Assembly (NCBI GenBank): GCA_963737075.1
Contig: CAVTRI010000002.1
Coordinates: 1,488,001-1,552,000 of the forward strand
DNA length: 64,000 bases
Reading direction: 5' to 3'
From: CAVTRI01 sp963737075
GTDB taxonomy: Bacteria > Actinomycetota > Acidimicrobiia > Acidimicrobiales > Palsa-688
Shown here: in pieces, positions 35,811-44,826 of the stretch
Layout of the letters: every line of letters begins with the position of its first letter
Position numbering within the stretch: the stretch's first letter is position 1
Notes under the pieces: generated by a model
The model's input: the letters and a program-made list of their open reading frames with translations, nothing else
Told to the model about the DNA's origin: nothing
The model's database searches: none
Position numbers and translations under genes: made by a program

Positions 35811-36581
35811 CTAACCGGAGGGCGAGGCTGGGCGCACGATCACCCCGGCCGTCTGTCCGCCATCGATGGCGATCTCGGCGCCGGTGATGTAGGAAGAGGC
35901 GTCGGACACCAGGAACAGCACCAGCTCGGCGATGTCGGTCGGCATCCCGGCCCGCCCGAGCGGGGTCTGGGCCAGCCGATTGGCCGCTCCGGGGTCGTCG
36001 TCACGCAGCACCATGGGGGTGAGCACCGGGCCGGGCAGGATGGCGTTGACCCGAATGGCATGGGCGGCAAGCTCCAACGCCGCCACTTTCGTCAGGCCGC
36101 GCAGCGCCCATTTGGAGGAAGCGTAGGCGCCGTGCGACGTCCACCCGGTGAGCGCCGCGGTCGATAGCGTGTTGACCACCGCCGCTTTGTCGGACGCCCG
36201 GAGGTGGGGAAGCGCGGCGCGGATGCCGAGGAAGGGGCCGAGGCAGTTGACCCGCCAGAGCCGTTCGAAGGCGTCGGGAGTCTCGTGCTCGAGGTCCGCC
36301 CGGTGCAGCACGCCTGCGTTGTTGACGAGAAAATCGAGGCAGCCGTAGCGGTCGACGGCACCGTCGACGGCCTCCTGCCAGGACCCCGCGTCGGTGACGT
36401 CGAGTCTTGTCGCCCAGATGCGGCCCGACCCCTCGCCCGTCAGGGTGTGGACCTCGTCGAGCACGTCCCCCGCCACCACAGCGGCGCCGGCTCCCACCAG
36501 CCGGGTGGCGATCTCCCGGCCTTGCCCCCGGGCCGCACCGGTCACCAGCCCGACCCGCCCCTGAAGCGCCTGCTCTGCCAT
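35811..36581 (-). CDS. SDR-family oxidoreductase
   Basis: A 256-residue dehydrogenase: GRVGLVTGAARGQGREIATR (nucleotide loop), CLDFLVNNAGVLHRADLEHE, catalytic residues in VVNTLSTAALTG and HGAYASSKWALRGLTKVAAL, and the C-terminal SSYITGAEIAIDGGQTAGVI. The ATG at MAEQALQGRVGLVTG is chosen because the family starts there; the open frame extends much further upstream without family sequence. It lies in the same direction as the SnoaL-like gene downstream, with the operator-like element between them. Confidence 0.92.
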   Translation of the reverse strand: MAEQALQGRVGLVTGAARGQGREIATRLVGAGAAVVAGDVLDEVHTLTGEGSGRIWATRLDVTDAGSWQEAVDGAVDRYGCLDFLVNNAGVLHRADLEHETPDAFERLWRVNCLGPFLGIRAALPHLRASDKAAVVNTLSTAALTGWTSHGAYASSKWALRGLTKVAALELAAHAIRVNAILPGPVLTPMVLRDDDPGAANRLAQTPLGRAGMPTDIAELVLFLVSDASSYITGAEIAIDGGQTAGVIVRPASPSG

Positions 36582-36700
36582 TGGCCGGAATCTAGGCCAC
36601 CAGCGCGGCGGTTGTCGGGTCGAACCACGGGAGTGCCCGCGTCCGACTGATCGTCGCAACCTCTCTCGAAGTGTTCGGATCCACAAACAAGAAACCTGGG

Positions 36701-37411
36701 TTAGCCGCGACGGCTGGCAGTCTTCTTGATCCGCCGCTTCGTGGATGGCCGAGGCTGAGGCCCGAGCCCGAGGGCGTTGGCCCATATGGTCGTGAGCTGC
36801 TCGACTGCCTTGTCGAAGTTGTAGGAGCGATATCCCTGGGTTAGCCACAATTCGGCGAATCGGGCGACCATGGCGCCCAGCGCGTCCGACGCCATTGCGG
36901 GGTCGAGCCTGGGGTCGGCCTTGCCCTCCTTCTGCCATCGCCGGATCGCTCGCTCCGAGCGCTCCACGAAATGCTTCTGGGTAGCCATGCGCGCCGCGTT
37001 GACGTACGGGTCATACCGGGAAACCTCCTCGATCACGCGCATGAGCCTTGCCTCGTTCCGGTAGCGCTCGAGGTAGCGGCGGTTGGCCTGCCGAATCCGC
37101 TCATGGATGGTGGGCTCCCCGATCGAGTTGGTGGAGTGCTCGGGGGGAGCGCTGAGACGCTCCTCCTGTGCTTGGGCCACCTCGCGGAAGATCTGCTCTT
37201 TTGAGTCGAAGTAGTGATAAAAGGCGCCGTAGGAGACCTTGGCTCGCTTCGCAATGTCCGCGATTCGCGCGTCGAGGAAACCGTCGCGCTCGAAGATCTC
37301 TTTGGCGGCGCTGATCAGACGGGCGCGGGTCCTGACCCCCTTGTTGGTGGGCGGCGGGTTGAGGGTGGTGACGGTCGTTGCGGGCGCTGCGCTCGTTCGA
37401 GTCCTCGGCAA
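36701..37411 (-). CDS. TetR-family transcriptional regulator
   Basis: A 236-residue regulator. A short basic lead (MPRTRTSAAPA) is followed by the DNA-binding domain: RARLISAAKEIFERDGFLDA, RIADIAKRAKVSYGAFYHYF and DSKEQIFREVA. The C-terminal domain has RYLERYRNEARLMRVIEEVS and FAELWLTQGYRSYNFDKAVE, resembling regulators of lipid/steroid-type catabolism in actinobacteria. It is divergent from the lipoprotein gene at 37589, and an operator-like 16-mer lies between them. This fits autoregulation plus control of that gene and of the similar sites at 33621 and 35749. Confidence 0.92.
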   Translation of the reverse strand: MPRTRTSAAPATTVTTLNPPPTNKGVRTRARLISAAKEIFERDGFLDARIADIAKRAKVSYGAFYHYFDSKEQIFREVAQAQEERLSAPPEHSTNSIGEPTIHERIRQANRRYLERYRNEARLMRVIEEVSRYDPYVNAARMATQKHFVERSERAIRRWQKEGKADPRLDPAMASDALGAMVARFAELWLTQGYRSYNFDKAVEQLTTIWANALGLGPQPRPSTKRRIKKTASRRG

Positions 37412-37515
37412 GGCGGTGCTTTCTATCTTCCTCGAAGATCAATCGCGGTGCTGCGGGGCCGGGGGCCGACGTCAGCGCTCGTGGCAGCAGTGTAACCCGG
37501 TCTGCTGAGTCGTTC

Positions 37516-37531
37516 TCGATGTCGGAATCGC
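37516..37531. promoter_or_regulatory. Putative TetR operator TCGATGTCGGAATCGC
   Basis: It is related to the 16-mers at 33621 and 35749 (shared core GA-Y-R-TCGG-R-R-TC) and is centred in the divergent region between the TetR gene and the lipoprotein gene, where a repressor site is expected. Confidence 0.5.
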
Positions 37532-37588
37532 TTTGTGCAATACTGACGACCACGAGCGGCTGACAGCCGCCACAGGTATAGGGAGGAC

Positions 37589-38866
37589 ATGTTGAGCAGG
37601 ATGATTCCTCGGAAGCGCGTGCTCATGCGCAGCCTCGCCGCGCTGTCAGCCGTGCTCGCCATCGCCGCGTGTTCGTCGAGCAAGGGCACGACGTCCAGCC
37701 CGACCACGGGAAGCCAGTCGTCTGCCGGCTCTGGCTCGGCGGGATCAGCATCGGCTCAGGCGACGGGATCGCCGATCAAGATCGGCGCCATCTGTACGTG
37801 CTCCGGGCCGCTCGCTTCTGAAACTGCGCAGACGCCGGATATCTACAAGGCGTGGGCGGACAGCGTCAATGCGACGGGCGGGATCAACGGCCACCCGATT
37901 CAGGTGATTGTCGACGATGACGCCGGGAGCCCCGGCACGTCGTTGAGCGACGTGCACCAGCTGATCGAGTCGCAGCACGTGATCGCCCTCGTGGACATGA
38001 CGGACGCCGACGAGACGTGGGCCTCGTATGTGCAGTCGCAGAACGTCCCGGTGGTCGGCAGCGGAACCAGCACGACACCGATGTACTCCAATCCTGATTT
38101 CTACCCGGAGGCCCAGACCGAGGACGCACTGTTCCCGTCCATCATCGACGCCGCCAAGGACGCAGGAGCGACAAACCTGGCTCTGCTGTACTGTGCTGAG
38201 GCCGTCCAGTGCCAGGAGGGCATCGCGCCGCTCAAGCAGGTCGGCCAGCAGCTGGGTATCCCGGTGAGCTACGCCTCCGAGATCTCGGCGACGGCGCCCA
38301 ACTACACCGCGCAGTGCGTCGCCGCCCAGCAGGCGCACATGACCGCGGTGTTCGTCGCCGATGTCGCCGCGGTGGCCAACAAAGTGGCGCAAAACTGCAG
38401 CCAGCAGGGCTACCACCCCATCTACGTCATCGACGGCGAGAGCATCTCACCCTCCTACACGAGCACGCCAGGCATCAAGGACAACCTGGTCGGTCCCTCG
38501 CCCAACCTGCCCTACTACGCCGACACTCCGGCGATCCGGGCCATGAATCAGGCGCTCGACAAATACCACCCTGGCCTGCGGCAAAACGCGTCCGGCTACA
38601 CCGAGGTTGCCTCTGAGGCGTGGCCGGCCGGCCTGCTCTTCGAGGACGCGGCGAAGGCGGGCGGTCTCGGAGCCAACGGCAGTACTCCGACGTCCGCCCA
38701 GCTGGTCACCGGGCTCCAGTCGCTCAAAGGCGACACGCTGCAGGGGATGGCTCCGCCGCTCACATTCGCCGCTGGCAAGCCCCACCCGGTCCACTGCTGG
38801 TTCAGTTTCTCATTGCAGAACGGGACGTTCGGCCTTCCGAAGGGCACGAACACCACCTGCGAATAG
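37589..38866 (+). CDS. Solute-binding lipoprotein (ABC-type)
   Basis: A 425-residue lipoprotein with signal peptide and lipobox (AVLAIAACSSSK), a Ser/Gly linker and the type 1 binding fold: IKIGAICTCSGPLASET, DSVNATGGINGHPIQVIVDD, NPDFYPEAQTEDALFPSI, APNYTAQCVAAQQAHMTAVF and PLTFAAGKPHPVHCWFSFSL. It is the intact paralogue of the frameshifted gene at 20579 and has paired Cys residues in the binding domain. No transporter membrane genes are present, so it may serve a distant permease or act as a sensor. The APH-like gene begins right after its stop. Confidence 0.9.
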   Translation: MLSRMIPRKRVLMRSLAALSAVLAIAACSSSKGTTSSPTTGSQSSAGSGSAGSASAQATGSPIKIGAICTCSGPLASETAQTPDIYKAWADSVNATGGINGHPIQVIVDDDAGSPGTSLSDVHQLIESQHVIALVDMTDADETWASYVQSQNVPVVGSGTSTTPMYSNPDFYPEAQTEDALFPSIIDAAKDAGATNLALLYCAEAVQCQEGIAPLKQVGQQLGIPVSYASEISATAPNYTAQCVAAQQAHMTAVFVADVAAVANKVAQNCSQQGYHPIYVIDGESISPSYTSTPGIKDNLVGPSPNLPYYADTPAIRAMNQALDKYHPGLRQNASGYTEVASEAWPAGLLFEDAAKAGGLGANGSTPTSAQLVTGLQSLKGDTLQGMAPPLTFAAGKPHPVHCWFSFSLQNGTFGLPKGTNTTCE

Positions 38867-39967
38867 GTGGACGCAGAAGAGCGGCTGGCGTCGTGGCTTT
38901 CCGGGCAGTTCCCGGAGGCGGAGGAGGTGCGCGTCGCCAACCTTGACCGCGCGGCTGTCGGCCATAGCGCCGAGACCTTCCTACTGGCGCTTACCTGGCG
39001 GGACCGCGCGGGTAACCACCGGCGGGAGGTGGCCCTCCGTGTGCGGCCGCCATCGCCCGGCCTGCTGGAGCCCTACGACCTCAAGCGGCAGTTCGACATC
39101 TTGCGCGGGTTGGAGGGTACGGAGGTTCGCGCACCCCGAGCCATGTGGTTCGACGCGACAGGGGAGGTGCTGGGGCGGGAGTTCTACGTCATGGAGCGGC
39201 TACCGGGCAGTGTCTACGAACGGACGATCCCACCGGACCTTTCCGGCGATCCGAACCTCGTCGGGCGCATGTGCGAAAGCATGGTCGACCAGCTGGCCGC
39301 CGTGCATCGCGTCGACCTGCAAGCCACAGGTCTGCATGCGATCGCCGACGGGCGCCGCTACCTCGACCGTGAGCTCGACCATTGGCAAGGGGAAATCCGC
39401 CGGGTGCAGCGTGGGCCATTGTCGGCGATCGAAAGGCTCATCTCCGAGCTTCGCAGCCAGCAGCCCCCGCCGTGCCCGGCCATCACCCTGGTGCACGGGG
39501 ACGCCAAGCCGGGCAACTTCGCCTTCGAAGGCGGCGAGGTGAGCGCGCTGTTTGACTGGGAAATGGCCACGATCGGCGACCCCCTCGCTGACGTGGGATG
39601 GGCAGAGCTGCTGTGGTCCATGCCCGGCGAGATCACCGCCCTCGCCGGCGCTCCCTCGATTGAGGAGCTGGTGGCCCGCTGGGAGATACAAACCGGCATC
39701 GTCGCGGCCAACCGCTCGTGGTATCGGGCCCTCGAGTGCCTGAAGATGTCGGCCATCATGCTCGTCGCCGGATCCCTGTTCGACGCTGGACACACCGACG
39801 ACGTGCGATTTCTCCAGATGGCATACGTCGTTGACCCGATGACGCAACGGGGCCTCGCCGAGCTCGGGGTCGACGAACGACTTGATCCTGGGCCGCTGCT
39901 CCCGCGTCAGGAGCGCATCGCGGAAGTCGAAGATGTGCTATCCAAATCGATGCAAGGCACGGTGTGA
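38867..39967 (+). CDS. Phosphotransferase (APH/ACAD10-like) kinase-fold protein
   Basis: A 366-residue protein with the aminoglycoside-phosphotransferase fold. The Brenner motif is LVHGDAKPGNFAF with the catalytic Asp, followed by ALFDWEMATIGDPLADVGWA, the metal-binding D-W-E. GREFYVMERLPG marks the hinge. In catabolic clusters these proteins resemble the kinase domain of ACAD10 and the FadE36-type proteins of mycobacteria, acting on hydroxyacyl compounds; that use is an inference. The GTG start abuts the lipoprotein stop, implying a shared transcript. Confidence 0.88.
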   Translation: MDAEERLASWLSGQFPEAEEVRVANLDRAAVGHSAETFLLALTWRDRAGNHRREVALRVRPPSPGLLEPYDLKRQFDILRGLEGTEVRAPRAMWFDATGEVLGREFYVMERLPGSVYERTIPPDLSGDPNLVGRMCESMVDQLAAVHRVDLQATGLHAIADGRRYLDRELDHWQGEIRRVQRGPLSAIERLISELRSQQPPPCPAITLVHGDAKPGNFAFEGGEVSALFDWEMATIGDPLADVGWAELLWSMPGEITALAGAPSIEELVARWEIQTGIVAANRSWYRALECLKMSAIMLVAGSLFDAGHTDDVRFLQMAYVVDPMTQRGLAELGVDERLDPGPLLPRQERIAEVEDVLSKSMQGTV

Positions 39968-40050
39968 ACGCGGACGGAGGGACTCAAGTTGGTTGACCGG
40001 GCAGTTGGACACCTCGTCGATGCGGGCCCTGGGCGCACGGGTACACGCCG

Positions 40051-41223
40051 ATGACCTTTCGTGACATCGGTCCCCTTTTCGGCGCCGACGAGGGGCTCAA
40101 CCATCAGATCGTCGACACCTTCGCCACCGTCGCCGACTCCGACCACTCGTGGACAGAGAAGATCTGGGTGTCGATTGCGGCGACGGACGGATCGGTGCAG
40201 GTCGACTTCGGTCTCGGCAAGTACCACAACCGGGGCGTCCTCGACGGGTTCGGCGGGGTGTCACGCGGCCGGCAGCAGTGGACGGTGCGCGGTAGTCGCG
40301 AACTCCGGTCAGCGCCCGAGAAGGCGGCGATTGGTCCCATAGTCTACGACGTCCTCGAGCCGCTGCGGGCGGTCAGGGTGCGTCTCGAACCGAACAACGT
40401 GCAGCCTGTCGCCTTTGACGCCGTTCTTTCCGGCGTGACCCCGCCCTTCTTCGAGGAGCGGAACCTGGTGCGCAATCAGCGTTCGAACCGTATCGACGTC
40501 AACGTCATCCGCTACCACCAGGGTGGCTGGGCCACCGGCACCGTCACGATCGGCGGTGAGACGTTAGAGCTCGGGGGCGAGAACGCCTTCGGGTTCCGCG
40601 ATCACTCCTGGGGCGTTCGGCAGGGCGTCGGCGTCGCTCCGAGCGACCTGATTGGCGCGGAGCAGGCGATCGAGCGCGGACCCAGTGCCCGTCGAGGGAT
40701 GATGAAATGGACGCCCGCCTTCTTCCGCCGGCCGGAGGGTACTTACTACGAGACGGCAATCTTTGTCACCGGTGGCGGCTGGAACTACAGCTCGGCGTAT
40801 GTGAACAGCGCTGACGGAGGGCAAGCGCGTGTCCGGTCCGTAGAGCCACGGATGCAGTACGACTCGCGTACGCGCTTCGTTCGTCGCGGTGCGCTGCACC
40901 TGGTGATGGACGGGGGAGAGGAGCGGCTGATCGAGGTCGAGGCGCTTGGACAGACGGGATTTTTCTTGAAGACCGCTGGCTACGGCGCCTGGAAGGGACA
41001 CGTGCACGGCTCGTGGATCGGGCCTAGGCACCTCGACGGCGAGTACATTGCCGACTGCTGGGACGATGAGCAGCTTGGCATTTTGGGCCAGTTCCGAGAC
41101 ACGCCGATTCAGGTCCGCGAGGGTGACGCCGTCGGTTACGGGATCATGGAGAGCATCGTGACCGGCGAATGGCCGGAGATCGGTCTTGACGCCGCGTCTG
41201 ACCGGGAGGTGAGATACGCATGA
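40051..41223 (+). CDS. CrtC/AttH-like (DUF7064/7065-type) catabolic protein
   Basis: A 390-residue protein rich in beta-strands. MTFRDIGPLFGADEGLNHQI, WTEKIWVSIAATDGSVQVDF, PFFEERNLVRNQRSNRID and ENAFGFRDHSWGVRQGVGVA resemble the actinobacterial family annotated as DUF7064/DUF7065 and distantly like the hydroxyneurosporene synthase/AttH beta-barrel. FRDHSWGVR is the most striking motif and may be the active region, since CrtC-type hydratases use acid and His residues. It overlaps the downstream P450 by ATGA, so the two are translationally coupled and probably act on the same lipid-like substrate. Confidence 0.6.
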   Translation: MTFRDIGPLFGADEGLNHQIVDTFATVADSDHSWTEKIWVSIAATDGSVQVDFGLGKYHNRGVLDGFGGVSRGRQQWTVRGSRELRSAPEKAAIGPIVYDVLEPLRAVRVRLEPNNVQPVAFDAVLSGVTPPFFEERNLVRNQRSNRIDVNVIRYHQGGWATGTVTIGGETLELGGENAFGFRDHSWGVRQGVGVAPSDLIGAEQAIERGPSARRGMMKWTPAFFRRPEGTYYETAIFVTGGGWNYSSAYVNSADGGQARVRSVEPRMQYDSRTRFVRRGALHLVMDGGEERLIEVEALGQTGFFLKTAGYGAWKGHVHGSWIGPRHLDGEYIADCWDDEQLGILGQFRDTPIQVREGDAVGYGIMESIVTGEWPEIGLDAASDREVRYA

Positions 41224-42422
41224 GCACCGACGTCGCCGCACCGCCGCGTATCAACGTGCTCGACCCCGAGTTCTACGTCGACCCCTGGGAGGCGTATCGC
41301 TGGCTTCGTGACCAGGCGCCCGTGTTTTGGGATCCCGCCCAGAAGCTGTGGGCCATTTCCCGCTACGACGACATCGTAGCGATCGAACGCGACGGTGCCA
41401 GGTACGCGTCCTCCTTCGGATCGCGGCCACATCTCGACCAGACCCAGGACCAGTCCATGATCAACATGGACGACCCGCCGCATCAATCACAGCGCAATCT
41501 CGTCGCCCGGCGGTTCACCTCGAGGGGCGTCCGCCGCCACGAGGATCGCGTCCGAGAAGTTGTCACCGCGATCCTTGACGAGGTTGTCCCCCTCGGGGAA
41601 TGCGAGGCCATCGACGCCATTGCCTCCCGGCTGCCGGCGATGATGATCTGCGACCTCCTCGGCTACGGGAGCGAGCTGTGGGAGCGGGTGCGGTATTGGT
41701 CTGAGCAGACCATGCTGCTGGCGGGGCAGACCTCACCGGCTGGCCCGCCGCATGTCTCGCACCCGGGTCTTATCCCCGTTATCGAGGAGTGGGCTCACGT
41801 GACGCTCGAGCTCATCGAGCAGCGGCGGGCCGACCCGCGAGACGACCTGCTCTCGCTATGGACACACAGCGACGGGTGGGACACCAAGCGTGTGCTCGAC
41901 GAGACGATCCTGCTGCTTGACGGCGGTGCGGAGACGACGCGCACCGTGATCGGAACCATGATCCGTGACCTCGCGCGTCATCCGGACCAGCGGCGCCTCC
42001 TCCTCGACCGCCCTGAGCTTCTGCCGACGACCGCGGTGGAGGAATTCATCCGCTGGGTGACGCCGGTGCTCAACATGCGCCGAACCGCGAAGGAGGACCA
42101 TGAGATCCACGGCCAGCAGATCCGTGAGGGTGATGAGCTGCTCCTTCTCTACGCATCGGCCAACCGGGACGGTCGGGCCTTCGACGATCCAGATGTGCTC
42201 GACGTCACCCGCCAGGGCAACCGTCACGTCGCCTTCGGTTTCGGTACCCACTTCTGCCTGGGCGCCCACCTCGCCCGGCTGGAGATCCGGGTCATGTTCG
42301 AGGAACTGCTGCGCCGCATGCCCGACTGGCACCTGATCGACCCTGCCGAACCCCGCATCGTCCCGTCCAGCTTCGCGCGTGCCTACGACCGCGTTCGCAT
42401 CCGTTTCACGCCCACCGCATGA
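41220..42422 (+). CDS. Cytochrome P450
   Basis: A 400-residue bacterial P450. The I-helix reads LLLDGGAETTRTV, the E-x-x-R motif is EEFIRWVTPV and the haem loop is FGFGTHFCLGAHLARLE with Cys346. The acid-alcohol pair in the I-helix is Glu-Thr. Sequence style (PRINVLDPEFYVDPWEAYRW) is like the CYP125/CYP142 type of actinobacterial steroid and terpenoid hydroxylases, but no subfamily can be assigned by eye. The start overlaps the upstream stop (ATGA) and the stop overlaps the next start (ATGA), so three genes form one coupled unit. Confidence 0.93.
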   Translation: MSTDVAAPPRINVLDPEFYVDPWEAYRWLRDQAPVFWDPAQKLWAISRYDDIVAIERDGARYASSFGSRPHLDQTQDQSMINMDDPPHQSQRNLVARRFTSRGVRRHEDRVREVVTAILDEVVPLGECEAIDAIASRLPAMMICDLLGYGSELWERVRYWSEQTMLLAGQTSPAGPPHVSHPGLIPVIEEWAHVTLELIEQRRADPRDDLLSLWTHSDGWDTKRVLDETILLLDGGAETTRTVIGTMIRDLARHPDQRRLLLDRPELLPTTAVEEFIRWVTPVLNMRRTAKEDHEIHGQQIREGDELLLLYASANRDGRAFDDPDVLDVTRQGNRHVAFGFGTHFCLGAHLARLEIRVMFEELLRRMPDWHLIDPAEPRIVPSSFARAYDRVRIRFTPTA

Positions 42423-42829
42423 CCGACCGGTCTTTTTCCGCCGACGATTACACCGCCATCGCCAACCTGCTCGCCGAGTACTGTCTCTCCCTCGATTGGG
42501 ACGACATCGACCGTTGCGCGAATCTCTTCACCGAGGACGGCAGTTTCGAGGTCTACGGCCGCTCCTTCCACGGCCGGGACAAGATCCGCAAGATGATGAC
42601 CAGCGCTCCCGCGGGCATGCACCTCGGTGGACCGCCCCACGTGGAGCAGGTCGAAGGAGATGAGGCCCGGGTGCGGCAGAACCTGCTGTTCATAGACCGC
42701 GCAACCGGAGAAATGCGCAAGACCCTCTACTCCGACGAGCTCGTTCGAGTCGCGGACGGTTGGCGGATCAAAAAGCGGCGTTGCCAGTTCATCACTGCCG
42801 ACGGTGTCAAGGACCGGCCCGACGCCTAG
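42419..42829 (+). CDS. SnoaL-like (NTF2-fold) small protein
   Basis: A 136-residue protein: TAIANLLAEYCLSLDWDDID, ANLFTEDGSFEVYGRSFHG and DKIRKMMTSAPAGMHLGGPP, then closing strands RKTLYSDELVRVADGWRIKK. This is a standard SnoaL-like dehydratase/cyclase fold; the Tyr/Asp pair near the N-terminus is typical of scytalone dehydratase relatives. It overlaps the P450 by ATGA and is the last intact gene of that unit. Confidence 0.85.
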   Translation: MTDRSFSADDYTAIANLLAEYCLSLDWDDIDRCANLFTEDGSFEVYGRSFHGRDKIRKMMTSAPAGMHLGGPPHVEQVEGDEARVRQNLLFIDRATGEMRKTLYSDELVRVADGWRIKKRRCQFITADGVKDRPDA

Positions 42830-42899
42830 GCCGCGTGCGGCCGCGGAGGACCTCAGGCAGTGACCTGCGAGCGGAACTCCATCCAGCGATGCGGGCCGC

Positions 42900-43217
42900 T
42901 AGGGACCAGAGCAGATCCGTGAACTCGGGTGGGCGATGGTCGAAGCTGAGATGCTCCGGCTCCACGTATGCCGGCGGCTGTCGGACCGCCTCGACGGGAT
43001 CTCTCACGGTCCCGGAGGCTCTGTCGACAAGCTGCTCATGACTGAGGTCGAGCAGGCTGTCGGTCACGCCGCGCTGGCTGTAGGCGGTGCCGGCAACATC
43101 GGTGACGACACATGGCTCAAGGACTACCTTTACAGCCGGGCCCAGAGCGTCATGGGCACCTCGCAAATCAAGCGCAACCTGGTGGCGAGCCGAGTGCTCG
43201 GGCTACCGTCGTCATGA
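42900..43217 (+). pseudogene. Acyl-CoA dehydrogenase, C-terminal remnant
   Basis: The frame reads ELGWAMVEAEMLRLHVCRRL, GISHGPGGSVDKLLMTEVEQ and GHAALAVGGAGN, ending WLKDYLYSRAQSVMGTSQIK and RNLVASRVLGLP. This is the C-terminal helical domain of an acyl-CoA dehydrogenase with the R-x-x-x-I/M-x-G-T-S-Q-I-x-R-N motif. A residue seems to be missing within MGTSQI (usually MGGTSQI). The N-terminal two thirds are absent, replaced by the end of the P450 operon. It is a relic of beta-oxidation in the older cluster. Confidence 0.8.
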
Positions 43218-43259
43218 GCGTTCACCATCCGCCAGAGGAACCCAAAGCGGGAAACTGAC

Positions 43260-44765
43260 ATGAGCGAGGTTCCCGAACGAACTGACGTGGTGGTCGTTGG
43301 CGCTGGGAATGCCGCGATGTGCGCGGCTCTTGCTGCCCGCGACGAGGGTGCTGACGTCGTCGTCCTGGAACGGGCACCCAGACCCGAACGGGGAGGGAAC
43401 ACGGCGTTTACTGCCGGCGCCATGCGCGTCGCTTATGAGTCAGTCGACGACCTGCGGGCGCTCGTTCCCGACCTTTCCGACAGCGAGGTCGCCAACACCG
43501 ACTTCGGGACCTACACGCCGAGCCAGTTCCTCGAGGACATGGGAAGGGTGACCGACTATCGGTGTGACCCCGACTTGGTCGAGGTCCTGGTGACCGACAG
43601 CCATGCCGCCTTGCGATGGATGCGCGACAAAGGCGTTCGCTTCGCCCCCGCCTATGGACGGCAGGCGTTCAAGCAGGACGGCCGTTTCCGGTTTTGGGGC
43701 GGACTCACCGTAGAGGTTGTGGGAGGGGGCCCCGGGCTGGTCGAAGCTGAGCACCGCGCGGCGGAGGCCGCGGGCGTTCGCATCCTGTATGGCGCCCGGG
43801 CGACGTCGCTCCTTCTCGACGAACGCGGCGTCCACGGTCTGCAGCTGCGGCACGGGCGCCAGCCGGCCGCCATCAGCTCCGGCGCCATCGTGCTCGCCTG
43901 CGGCGGGTTTCAGGCCGACCGGGCGTGGCGGGCGAGTTACCTCGGACGCGACTGGGACCTTGCCAAGGTGCGGGGCACCTGGTGCAACACCGGCGACGGC
44001 CACCGCATGGCCCTCGACGCCGGAGCGGCAGCCGCCGGCCACTGGTCCGGTTGCCACGCCGTCGCCTGGGACTTCAACGCCCCCGAGACCGGCGACCCCG
44101 CCGTCGGTGACGGCTACCAGAAGCACAGCTATCCGTTCGGCATTGTCGTGAACCGCAGCGGTCGACGGTTCCTCGACGAGGGGGCCGATTTCCGGAACTA
44201 CACCTACGCCAAGTACGGGCGGGTCATCCTGGAACAGCCGGGGCAGTTTGCGTGGCAGGTGTTCGACGACAAGGTGTGCGGGCTCCTTCGGGACGAGTAC
44301 CGGATCCGCCAGGTCACCAAGGTCCAAGCGGACACGGTGGAGGATCTCGGTCACCGAATGAGCGACCTGGACGTCCGCGGGTTCGTCGACGAAGTGGAGC
44401 GTTTCAACGCCGCCGTGCAAACGCACGTCCCGTTCGACCCCACGGTCCTCGACGGGCGCGGGACCGTCGGTTTGGCGGTGCCGAAAAGCAACTGGGCCAA
44501 CCCCGTCGACACCCCACCGTTGGTCGCCTACAAGGTCACATGCGGCATCACCTTCACGTTCGGCGGCATCCGGATCAGCCCCGAAGCGGCAGTCGTCGAT
44601 CACGAGGGCATACCGATCGGTGGGCTGTTCGCCGCCGGCGAGGTCGTCGGCGGGCTCTTTTATCACAACTACCCGGGCGGCACCGGCCTTACCGCAGGGT
44701 CGGTGTTCGGCAGACGGGCAGGGTCGGCCGCCGCCCGGGACGCGCGCATTCGTCGTTCGGACTGA
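43260..44765 (+). CDS. FAD-dependent dehydrogenase (TcuA/fumarate-reductase-like)
   Basis: A 501-residue flavoprotein. The FAD-binding Rossmann motif VVVVGAGNAAMCAALAARD and PERGGNTAFTAGAMRVAYES start it. GAIVLACGGFQADRAWRASY and WCNTGDGHRMALDAGA follow. The C-terminus has GLFAAGEVVGGLFYHNYPGG and TGLTAGSVFGRRAG. The order matches FAD-dependent tricarballylate dehydrogenase (TcuA) and 3-ketosteroid dehydrogenase-like proteins of the FAD_binding_2 family. It would desaturate a carboxylic acid or ketone. The ATG follows GAAACTGAC, a weak site. The next gene, a TauD-type dioxygenase, begins after the palindromic operator. Confidence 0.9.
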   Translation: MSEVPERTDVVVVGAGNAAMCAALAARDEGADVVVLERAPRPERGGNTAFTAGAMRVAYESVDDLRALVPDLSDSEVANTDFGTYTPSQFLEDMGRVTDYRCDPDLVEVLVTDSHAALRWMRDKGVRFAPAYGRQAFKQDGRFRFWGGLTVEVVGGGPGLVEAEHRAAEAAGVRILYGARATSLLLDERGVHGLQLRHGRQPAAISSGAIVLACGGFQADRAWRASYLGRDWDLAKVRGTWCNTGDGHRMALDAGAAAAGHWSGCHAVAWDFNAPETGDPAVGDGYQKHSYPFGIVVNRSGRRFLDEGADFRNYTYAKYGRVILEQPGQFAWQVFDDKVCGLLRDEYRIRQVTKVQADTVEDLGHRMSDLDVRGFVDEVERFNAAVQTHVPFDPTVLDGRGTVGLAVPKSNWANPVDTPPLVAYKVTCGITFTFGGIRISPEAAVVDHEGIPIGGLFAAGEVVGGLFYHNYPGGTGLTAGSVFGRRAGSAAARDARIRRSD

Positions 44766-44780
44766 CACGTGCCGCGAGCG

Positions 44781-44792
44781 TCAAGCACTTGA
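44781..44792. promoter_or_regulatory. Putative operator TCAAGCACTTGA
   Basis: A near-perfect palindrome 34 bases before the TauD-type gene. It matches the 29355 site except at one central base. Confidence 0.55.
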
Positions 44793-44826
44793 TATACCGC
44801 GAGCCACCTCGTAAGATGCGCAGCGG

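Noticed and set aside
35811..36938. A 375-residue version of the SDR with an N-terminal extension
   Set aside because: The first 119 residues are Arg/Pro-rich and unlike the family; the ATG at 36581 gives a normal SDR N-terminus.
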